This document shows positions 1-5,246 of a DNA stretch of 50,569 nt, piece after piece (position 1 is the first letter of the stretch; every line of letters starts with the position of its first letter). The notes under the pieces were generated by a model. It searched no databases. It was not told the origin of the DNA and was given only the letters and a program-made list of their open reading frames with translations. This stretch comes from SIG603 sp963611165 (lineage in GTDB: Bacteria; Bacillota; Clostridia; Oscillospirales; Acutalibacteraceae). The stretch lies in assembly GCA_963611165.1 (NCBI GenBank), contig CAVDQG010000012.1, positions 1 through 50,569 on the forward strand. The letters run 5' to 3'. Both the position numbers and the translations under genes were made by a program.

Positions 1-2
1 AG

Positions 3-65
3 GCGTTGTTCGGAATTCGTATGTTGGCAGAGATCCCCGAGCCGTATCTTTGCTGTATTGTCTGA
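3..65 (+). CDS. 3' end of a tiny peptide gene (family 1, copy 1)
   Basis: The gene is cut by the window edge; 20 codons and a TGA are visible. The residues read ALFGIRMLAEIPEPYLCCIV, almost the same as the C-terminal part of the complete copies at 283 and 411. Only the last few residues after EIPEPYL differ (CCIV here, Y and CIR in the other copies). The start codon must lie a few codons to the left of the window. Conservation of the frame across three copies is the evidence that it is coding. Function unknown. Confidence 0.6.
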   Translation, partial: ALFGIRMLAEIPEPYLCCIV

Positions 66-212
66 TAAAAGAGACAGAGACTAAATAAAACGAAAGGATA
101 AAAATATGACATATTAGCAAGCCGAAGCAAAAAAACAAAAGATAAAATACCTAATCAAAGAAAAGGAGAAAAATATGCTTTAGCAAACCTAAGATAAAAT
201 GAAAACAGGCGT

Positions 213-250
213 GTCCGCAAATTGTCCCGAACGCCCTGATAAAATATAAT
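213..250 (+). promoter_or_regulatory. Promoter with 11-bp-phased GTCC direct repeats upstream of peptide family 1
   Basis: GTCC occurs at 213-216 and 224-227, a period of 11 bp. The second copy lies in TTGTCC (222-227), which stands exactly 17 bp before a perfect TATAAT (245-250), so it occupies the -35 position. The stretch CTGATAAAATATAATCACA around the -10 is repeated identically, on the other strand, at the peptide locus near 43.7 kb. The arrangement resembles activator sites of OmpR/PhoB-type response regulators, which bind 11-bp direct repeats and can replace the -35 box. The regulator is inferred, not seen. Confidence 0.7.
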
Positions 251-282
251 CACAGAAAAAACAAACGAAAGGAGAAACTTAA

Positions 283-360
283 ATGGGAGTAAGTAACTTA
301 TTTGCAGCACTATTCAAAATTCGCATGCTGGCAGAGATTCCGGAGCCGTATCTTTACTGA
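283..360 (+). CDS. Tiny peptide, family 1, copy 2 (25 aa)
   Basis: An ATG preceded by CGAAAGGAGAAACTTAA opens a 25-codon frame starting MGVSNLFAALFKIRML and ending EIPEPYLY. It is the first gene after the 213-250 promoter. The N-terminal half is hydrophobic/amphipathic with a few basic residues; the C-terminus is acidic and proline-containing (AEIPEPYL). This hydrophobic-helix-then-EIPEP layout recalls AgrD-type precursors only loosely: there is no Cys or Ser ring position and no agrB in the window, so I do not assign it. No homologue is recognised. The tandem copies argue that it is expressed and under selection. Confidence 0.7.
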   Translation: MGVSNLFAALFKIRMLAEIPEPYLY

Positions 361-410
361 ATCATATGATAAAAATAGAAAAATTAAATTAAAACGAAAG
401 GAGAAACCTG

Positions 411-494
411 ATGGGAGTAAATAATCTTTTTGCAACATTGTTCGGAATTCGTATGTTGGCAGAAATCCCCGAGCCGTATCTTTGTATAAGATAA
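411..494 (+). CDS. Tiny peptide, family 1, copy 3 (27 aa)
   Basis: An ATG behind CGAAAGGAGAAACCTG opens a 27-aa frame beginning MGVNNLFATLFGIRML and ending PEPYLCIR. It starts 128 bp after copy 2, and the gene plus its ribosome-binding region has been duplicated. Differences from copy 2 are mostly conservative at protein level (S/N, A/T, K/G), and the tail after EIPEPYL varies. It probably belongs to the same transcript as copy 2. Function unknown; signalling peptide, toxin or surfactant-like peptide are all possible. Confidence 0.7.
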   Translation: MGVNNLFATLFGIRMLAEIPEPYLCIR

Positions 495-929
495 TTCAAA
501 GCGAAAATATTAAAGTAAAACGAAAGAGGTGAGTCCGATGGACGGTGAGACAGCTTGGCTGTGAACGAGACGAAGAATAAGAAGAAAGGCGTGGGAAAAT
601 GTAGAAACCAAAGCGAATTGACAAAATAAGACAAGATAAACAGAAGAAAGGAAAGTTCATCAAGAAAGAGAAAAAAATTAAATTCAAAAGGAAAGTATTT
701 TTAGGTAATTGAAAGGAGAAAATAACAGCGGTTTGATTGTCAAACAAGCTGAAAATTGAACGGCGCAAGACGCCGAAACAAAGAAAATTAAAACAGAGAA
801 GAAAAAAACAAAAGCAAAATCATTAAATCAGAAAATAACTATATTTTATATAAATAAAAAGTTTGCAGTTCCCTATTATTTATGAAAGTTGAAATTTGAC
901 AATATATTAAATGTAAAGGAGAAAAAGTT
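495..929 (+). other. Purine-rich stretch between the two peptide families
   Basis: There is no convincing gene here. The + strand is strongly purine-rich, as in a transcribed spacer, and carries several isolated Shine-Dalgarno-like sequences (for example GAAAGGAGAAAATAAC near 710). One of these, GAAAGAGGTGAGTCCG, precedes an ATG at 538 that opens only 8 codons. A small perfect hairpin (CGGCG/CGCCG) lies at about 761-775 without a T-run. A TTGACA lies at 896-901 but has no matching -10 box, so the genes at 930-1206 are probably read from the promoter at 213-250. The stretch may hold decayed peptide genes. Confidence 0.4.
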
Positions 930-995
930 ATGACATCCAAGACACTATGGCAGAAGATTCAGGATTTCCTTATCGGATCCGGACTTGCCGGCTGA
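930..995 (+). CDS. Tiny amphipathic peptide, family 2, copy 1 (21 aa)
   Basis: An ATG behind TAAAGGAGAAAAAGTT opens a 21-codon frame beginning MTSKTLWQKIQDFLIG and ending SGLAG, stop TGA. The pattern of W, I, F, L, I with K, Q, D between them fits an amphipathic helix, as in phenol-soluble modulins or leaderless bacteriocins. That is a physical resemblance, not a homology call. The same amino-acid sequence is encoded again 105 bp further on. No processing or export gene is adjacent. Confidence 0.75.
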   Translation: MTSKTLWQKIQDFLIGSGLAG

Positions 996-1034
996 TAGCA
1001 ACTCAAGTAATAAATTGCGAAAGGAATTAAAGCT

Positions 1035-1100
1035 ATGACATCCAAGACACTATGGCAGAAGATTCAGGATTTTCTTATCGGATCCGGACTTGCCGGCTGA
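1035..1100 (+). CDS. Tiny amphipathic peptide, family 2, copy 2 (21 aa, identical to copy 1)
   Basis: This gene encodes exactly the same 21 residues as the gene at 930, with a single synonymous difference (TTC/TTT). The duplicated unit includes the downstream spacer (TAGCAACTCAAGTAATAAAT...) and the ribosome-binding region (GCGAAAGGAATTAAAGCT). Strict identity of two short neighbours shows a recent duplication or gene conversion, and suggests a benefit from higher dosage. Confidence 0.75.
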   Translation: MTSKTLWQKIQDFLIGSGLAG

Positions 1101-1140
1101 TAGCAACTCAAGTAATAAATTGCGAAAAGGAAATAAAGTT

Positions 1141-1206
1141 ATGACATCCAAGACACCATGGAAAAAAGTTCATGATTTCCTTATAGGGTCAGGAATTATT
1201 CATTAA
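1141..1206 (+). CDS. Tiny amphipathic peptide, family 2, copy 3 (21 aa, diverged)
   Basis: This is the third member of the 105-106 bp tandem array. It begins MTSKTPWKKVHDFLIGSG and ends IIH, keeping MTSKT, W, K, DFLIGSG and changing the rest, with two extra basic positions. The unchanged length and DFLIGSG core despite several substitutions support selection on the peptide. It is the last gene before the terminator at 1270-1309. Confidence 0.7.
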   Translation: MTSKTPWKKVHDFLIGSGIIH

Positions 1207-1269
1207 TAACAGCTTGCAAACGAAAATCGATTTACTTATGACACTTTTTTGATTAGGTGAAAAGATATA

Positions 1270-1309
1270 GCAAAACGGCAGCCGCGAGAGATCACGGTTG
1301 CCGTTTTGC
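1270..1309. terminator. Bidirectional terminator between the peptide arrays and the DUF896 gene
   Basis: A 15-bp stem pairs GCAAAACGGCAGCCG (1270-1284) with CGGTTGCCGTTTTGC (1295-1309), allowing one G-T pair. It is followed on the + strand by CTTTTGTTTATTTC and on the minus strand by a shorter T-containing run. It can end both the + strand peptide transcript and the minus-strand operon. Confidence 0.85.
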
Positions 1310-1315
1310 TTTTGT

Positions 1316-1522
1316 TTATTTCTTTTTCTTTTGAAGCTTGCGTTTGTTGCCGTCTTTGTCGACAATGTACATGTTATCAAGCTGAGAGCGAAGAGAGGCA
1401 CGGTATGCCTCGATATATTCGGAGCGAAGACGAATTTGCTCCTTTTTTTCCTCGGCGGTCAAGCCCTCGGATTTTTCTTTTCTTGCGAGTTCATTGAGTT
1501 TTTTGATTTTTTCGTCTGTCAT
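1316..1522 (-). CDS. DUF896 family small protein (YnzC-like)
   Basis: The 68-aa product begins MTDEKIKKLNELARKEKSEG and continues with LTAEEKKEQ, LRSEYIEAYR and LRSQLDN. These are the hallmarks of the DUF896/YnzC family, a short two-helix cytoplasmic protein widespread in Firmicutes whose best-known member is under SOS control in Bacillus. The start ATG overlaps the stop codon of the MATE gene by 4 bases (ATGA), so the two are translationally coupled. The C-terminus is a lysine run (LQKKKK). The biochemical role is not established. Confidence 0.9.
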   Translation of the reverse strand: MTDEKIKKLNELARKEKSEGLTAEEKKEQIRLRSEYIEAYRASLRSQLDNMYIVDKDGNKRKLQKKKK

Positions 1523-2925
1523 GTGTTATCTTCCTTTTCGTTAACTATGTTGTTAAGCCAGAAATCGTTTTTAAGAAGGATTAAGCCGACTGTAAGTTTT
1601 ATGATATCAATATACTGGACTGCGGTGTACATCCAAAGCACGGGCAAATCGGTGAAGTGGGCAAGGCAAAAAGCAAGCGGAACGCTTATCACCCAGGTGT
1701 AGCCGCCGTCGAACATGAATGTGATGACGGTTTTTCCGCCTGTTCGGATTGTGAAGTAGACGCAGTTGATAATGGCGTGAATCGGAAGCGCAAAGCCTGC
1801 CGCAATGAGAAGATGTGACGAAAGGGCACGAACCTCGGGTTCAACGTTGAAAATCATAGGAATGGCTCCCGAGCAGGCAACCAAAATCAAGCCCATGACT
1901 ATGTGAGAGACAAGTGCAACGAAAAGCATCTTGTTGTCGGTGTCTCTTGCACCCTTCTTGTCGCCCGCACCGAGCTTTTGACCGACAAGAATCGAAACGC
2001 CGTTACCCGTTGCAATCATGCAGATGGAGAACATATTCCAGATGGTGTTGGTTATGTTTACGGCGGCAACGGCTGAAAGTCCTCTTGTGGAGTAGCACTG
2101 AGAGATGACCGTTATGCCGAAGCTCCAGATAATCTCGTTGATGAGAAGCGGCGAGCCTGTTTTTGCGATTTTCTTTATGAGAGAAGAGGGCACATACATG
2201 CTCTTGAAAGCACCCTTCATGAAAGGATACTTCTTTGTGTGAGAATGAGCATAAACCGCAATGAAGCACATTTCAAAAAAACGTGCAATTGTTGTTGCGA
2301 TTGCCGCACCCTCAACGCCGAGTTTCGGAAATCCGAACTTGCCGAAAATGAGAACGTAGTTAAAGCAAAGGTTAATGATAATTGCTCCGCTTGAGCCTAT
2401 CATTGGGATGAGCGTCTCGCCGTATTCACGAAGAGTACTGGTATAGGTCTGAACGAGTGCGAACGGCAAAAGTCCGATGATGACTATTTTAAGATACTGC
2501 TTTGCGTATGTCAAAGCAAGCTCCATGTCGCCGCCGTCCGAGCTGCCCGTCAAGAACATTTTTATGAAGCTTTCTCCGAAAATCGAGAAAACTGCTATTC
2601 CTATGGCGGAAATAATTATGGTAAACATAAATTTAAATCTGAATGTATGTCGCATTCCGTCATAGTCGTGCTTTCCGCAGTACTGGGCGCCGAAAATGGA
2701 AACGCCCGAAAGTCCGCCGAAAATTGCAAGGCTAAAAACCGTGAGTATCTGGTTTACTATGGCAACCGCACTTATCGCTTCCGTTCCGAGTCTTCCGACC
2801 ATTACGTTATCGAGCAAGCTGACGGAGCTTGTTATGCCCTGCTGAACGATTAACGGCAAAATGAGAGTGACAAGCACTTTATAAAACTGCTTGTCGCCTA
2901 TGAATTTTTTCTTGAAACTGTTCAT
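1519..2925 (-). CDS. MATE family efflux transporter
   Basis: A 468-aa integral membrane protein with about 12 hydrophobic segments. The N-terminus FYKVLVTLILPLIVQQGITS, the VSLLDNVMVGRLGTEAISAV motif and the internal repeat around NITNTIWNMFSICMIATGNG are typical of NorM/DinF-type MATE exporters, which expel cationic drugs or metabolites using Na+ or H+. Length is normal for the family. The gene is first of a coupled pair with the DUF896 gene, and about 70 bp downstream of the HAD phosphatase on the same strand. The substrate cannot be predicted. Confidence 0.93.
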   Translation of the reverse strand: MNSFKKKFIGDKQFYKVLVTLILPLIVQQGITSSVSLLDNVMVGRLGTEAISAVAIVNQILTVFSLAIFGGLSGVSIFGAQYCGKHDYDGMRHTFRFKFMFTIIISAIGIAVFSIFGESFIKMFLTGSSDGGDMELALTYAKQYLKIVIIGLLPFALVQTYTSTLREYGETLIPMIGSSGAIIINLCFNYVLIFGKFGFPKLGVEGAAIATTIARFFEMCFIAVYAHSHTKKYPFMKGAFKSMYVPSSLIKKIAKTGSPLLINEIIWSFGITVISQCYSTRGLSAVAAVNITNTIWNMFSICMIATGNGVSILVGQKLGAGDKKGARDTDNKMLFVALVSHIVMGLILVACSGAIPMIFNVEPEVRALSSHLLIAAGFALPIHAIINCVYFTIRTGGKTVITFMFDGGYTWVISVPLAFCLAHFTDLPVLWMYTAVQYIDIIKLTVGLILLKNDFWLNNIVNEKEDNT

Positions 2926-2995
2926 GATTTTCTTTCTTCCTCCTTATCCTGATTTTGCACAACTAAAATACACTTAATATATTCTTACTTTTTAA

Positions 2996-3658
2996 TTACA
3001 TAAGCTCTTTGAAATCTTCAATGAAAGCGTCGCTGATTTCTTTAAGCTTTTCCTGTTCTTCCTTGTCGTGGCAGTCGTCTTTCATGATGATTAATTTAAA
3101 TCCCGCTTTTTTCGCAGTTGATGCGGCGTAAAAAGCGTCCTCAACAACGACGGCATTCTTTATGGGAACTCCGAAATGCTTAAGACAGTCGAGATAAACA
3201 TCTGGATGCTCCTTGCTTTTTCCGACCGTTGCGCATGAGGCTGAGTACTCGATGAATTCGAGAAGCCCCAGTTTTTCAAGACATGGCTCGAGGGCACTGA
3301 TGTCGGACGCCGTGGCAAGGGCAATGCGCTTGCCGTTATCATGAAGATATTTGAGAAAGGCACGGGCGCTTTTCTTTTCCGGCACTCTCGTGACATAACC
3401 CTCGGCGGCAAAATCTGTGATTTCCTGTGCGACCGATTCGGGTGTGCCCGAAGCTCCCAAACGGTTCACGTAGTAATCGGCACACTGAAGAAGACTTAAA
3501 TTATTCATGATTTGAGCAAGTCCCTCGGGTGCAGTTATTCCTTTATAACGGGCGAAATCATAGGTGAGGTTTCCCCACATCGGCATGGAGTCAACCAAGG
3601 TTCCGTCACAATCAAATATAAAAAGATCGATATTATTCACATCAATAAGCTTTTCCAT
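2996..3658 (-). CDS. HAD family hydrolase, beta-phosphoglucomutase-like
   Basis: A 220-aa protein with the HAD motif I LFIFDCDGTLVDSMPMWGNL near the N-terminus (Asp nucleophile and DxDGTLxDS context), a helical cap, motif II in ALATASD, and the motif III/IV region VVVEDAFYAASTAKKAGF. This is the subfamily I arrangement of beta-phosphoglucomutase and phosphoglycolate-phosphatase relatives. It presumably acts on a small phosphorylated metabolite; the substrate is unknown. A sugar epimerase lies upstream on the same strand, which fits a carbohydrate role but does not prove one. Confidence 0.88.
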   Translation of the reverse strand: MEKLIDVNNIDLFIFDCDGTLVDSMPMWGNLTYDFARYKGITAPEGLAQIMNNLSLLQCADYYVNRLGASGTPESVAQEITDFAAEGYVTRVPEKKSARAFLKYLHDNGKRIALATASDISALEPCLEKLGLLEFIEYSASCATVGKSKEHPDVYLDCLKHFGVPIKNAVVVEDAFYAASTAKKAGFKLIIMKDDCHDKEEQEKLKEISDAFIEDFKELM

Positions 3659-3740
3659 TTCATATACCCCCTAAAACCGTAATCGCAAAATTGATTGTAT
3701 CAAATGATATATTTTTTTTCAATAGAGAAAGGCAAGAGAA

Positions 3741-3767
3741 AAGCAGTCAATCGGAGGTTGACTGCTT
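3741..3767 (-). terminator. Terminator of the sugar epimerase gene
   Basis: A perfect 10-bp stem, AAGCAGTCAA with TTGACTGCTT, encloses a 7-nt loop. On the minus strand it is followed by TTTTCTCTTGCC. It lies just past the stop codon of the gene at 3788-4639. Confidence 0.75.
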
Positions 3768-3787
3768 AAGTGTTTATTTTTTGAGGG

Positions 3788-4639
3788 TTATTCTTCAAGT
3801 GATTTGAGTAAATCTATTGATTTTTTCATATCATCAAAAATATCACCGCTTATTGGCATATCCTGATCGATGATAACAGGTAGCTTTCCGTCTTCGTTAA
3901 CCGAGAGGCAAGCCTTCACATTTGTCCTGCCCTCGCCCAAGACGGCAAACATTTTCGGCATACCGAGACTGTCGAAATTCTCGTGAAGATCCTTAAAGTG
4001 AATGCATCTGAGAACGGGGAGATATTTTCTCATGAAGTCCTCAGGCTCGATTCCGCCCGGCATAACCCAGCCCGTATCCACCTGAGCGAAAACGCCCTCG
4101 CTTTTTTTGAGAAGATACTCATAGACGAAAACTTCTTTTCCGTCAAGCTCGATTTTTTTGCGGAAATCGCCTCCGCTGTTGTGAAGCCAAAGCTCCACGC
4201 CGACGCTATTTAACTCCTTTGCCACTTCGCTCAGGGTCTCGGCAAAGGAAACGGGATTATCAATCGCCTCCTGAGGAGTATTGATAACATATGCTTTAAT
4301 TCCGATTTTCTCGGCAAGCGATTTTAATTTCGGCATAATTCTCTTGTAGTCGGAGCCGAAAATGTGAGCGGAGAGTATCTCGAGCCCGTATTTTTTCATT
4401 TCTTCGACATACTGCGGAGCGGTTTCGTATGTCCAGAGTAAATCGGGAAGAGCTGCGGCGGCTTGGTTTCCGCTTTCGATTGCTTTTCTTTTAAATTCCT
4501 CTGCGTCGTCAAAAATAATGCACGGCTCGATAATCGAGTAGCCGTATCCGCTCATGGTTTTAAAAAAATAATCGGGATCCTTTTTGAAATCAGCCGAACA
4601 GCCGAACATCTGAAGACCGTATTTAATCTTTTCTTTCAT
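3788..4639 (-). CDS. Sugar phosphate isomerase/epimerase (AP endonuclease-2-like TIM barrel)
   Basis: A 283-aa soluble protein starting MKEKIKYGLQMFGCSADFKK. The phases LQMFG, IIEPCI, EILSAHIFG, YVINTP, VELWLHN, FAQVDTGWVMPGG, LRCIHFKDLHE and LGEGRTNV follow the xylose-isomerase-like barrel, with the E/D/H metal ligands of the IolE/DTE-type family. Such enzymes interconvert sugars or inositol derivatives; the exact substrate is open. It is transcribed alone from a strong promoter with a LacI-type operator (4663-4720), which implies induction by a sugar. The start is supported by AAAGGCGG upstream. Confidence 0.85.
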   Translation of the reverse strand: MKEKIKYGLQMFGCSADFKKDPDYFFKTMSGYGYSIIEPCIIFDDAEEFKRKAIESGNQAAAALPDLLWTYETAPQYVEEMKKYGLEILSAHIFGSDYKRIMPKLKSLAEKIGIKAYVINTPQEAIDNPVSFAETLSEVAKELNSVGVELWLHNSGGDFRKKIELDGKEVFVYEYLLKKSEGVFAQVDTGWVMPGGIEPEDFMRKYLPVLRCIHFKDLHENFDSLGMPKMFAVLGEGRTNVKACLSVNEDGKLPVIIDQDMPISGDIFDDMKKSIDLLKSLEE

Positions 4640-4662
4640 TGTGAAATCCGCCTTTCATGCGT

Positions 4663-4720
4663 ATGGTATCGTTACCATATCTGTAAATAGAATTATATAA
4701 TAACGAAAAAGAAAAGTCAA
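4663..4720 (-). promoter_or_regulatory. Sigma-A promoter with LacI/GalR-type operator
   Basis: On the minus strand, TTGACT (4715-4720) and TATAAT (4692-4697) are 17 bp apart. Directly downstream lies the near-palindrome ATGGTAACGATACCAT (4663-4678), with a central CG flanked by inverted GGTA/TACC arms. This is the usual shape of LacI/GalR-family operators. Its place between the -10 and the start codon is that of a repressor block. The cognate repressor is not in the window. The LacI assignment is inferred from the pattern. Confidence 0.7.
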
Positions 4721-4778
4721 TTTGAATATTAAGGGGATTTTTCTAAAAAAATGAGGCTTAAAAAGTCAAGAATATTTT

Positions 4779-4822
4779 GTCCGAATTCTGTCCGTGGTTT
4801 GTCCCTCTTAACTGTTTATAAT
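4779..4822 (+). promoter_or_regulatory. Triple GTCC direct repeat upstream of the 48-aa membrane peptide
   Basis: GTCC stands at 4779-4782, 4790-4793 and 4801-4804, each 11 bp apart, within TTTTGTCCGAATTCTGTCC and TTTGTCCC. TATAAT follows at 4817-4822. The spacing from the last repeat to this TATAAT is only 12 bp, shorter than the 17 bp at the other two loci, so either the -10 lies a little further on or activation geometry differs. The first two repeats match the minus-strand element at 43725-43741 closely (TTTTGTCC..ATTCTGTCC). Confidence 0.55.
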
Positions 4823-4899
4823 TTAGACATAAAAACAAACACAAACACAAAATAAATACAAAACAAGTCAAACTGTTAAAGAGAGAAAGGAAAAATAAA

Positions 4900-5046
4900 A
4901 TGGCAATAAACACAGTAACAGCAACATTCATCGGAATATCAGTCGTCACATCGGCTATCGGATACGGAGCCTTCGCAATCATGCGATTGGTTGACAGACT
5001 TTATTATGAACGTGAAGACAAATGTGCGGCAGACGCAAGAAACTGA
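4900..5046 (+). CDS. Small membrane peptide (48 aa)
   Basis: An ATG behind GAGAAAGGAAAAATAAA starts a 48-aa frame. Residues about 5-29 (VTATFIGISVVTSAIGYGAF) form one hydrophobic, Gly/Ala-containing segment. A charged tail with RLVDRLYYERED, a single Cys and a terminal ARN follows. A single-pass membrane or membrane-active peptide is likely. It is controlled by the triple GTCC repeat at 4779-4804, shared with the tiny-peptide loci. An imperfect GC-rich hairpin (about 5060-5086) follows the stop. No known family recognised. Confidence 0.75.
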   Translation: MAINTVTATFIGISVVTSAIGYGAFAIMRLVDRLYYEREDKCAADARN

Positions 5047-5246
5047 TAAACAGATAAGACCGTCGCCGAAAGCGGCGGACTCTTGCTATCAAATCGTAAA
5101 ATAACAAAAAGACAACGGCTAACAAGCAAAATTCTTGAAAAAGACAACTAAAGTCTTTTCTTTTTAGTTAAAAAGTGCTATATTTATGACAATAGACGGG
5201 GAGAAATCGTCTTAATATCACCTAATCAAAATGAAAGGAAATATTT

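Noticed and set aside
283..494. AgrD autoinducer precursors
   Set aside because: Hydrophobic start and EIPEP end are suggestive, but there is no Cys/Ser thiolactone/lactone position before the acidic tail in all copies, and no agrB or agrC in the window.
538..564. 8-codon frame after GAAAGAGGTGAGTCCG
   Set aside because: Too short, not repeated, and without similarity to the neighbouring peptide families; kept only as a possible relic.
1..1206. CRISPR-like array of short direct repeats
   Set aside because: The repeats are coding units with Shine-Dalgarno, ATG and stop at matching positions; spacing units are themselves repeated and there are no unique spacers or cas genes.
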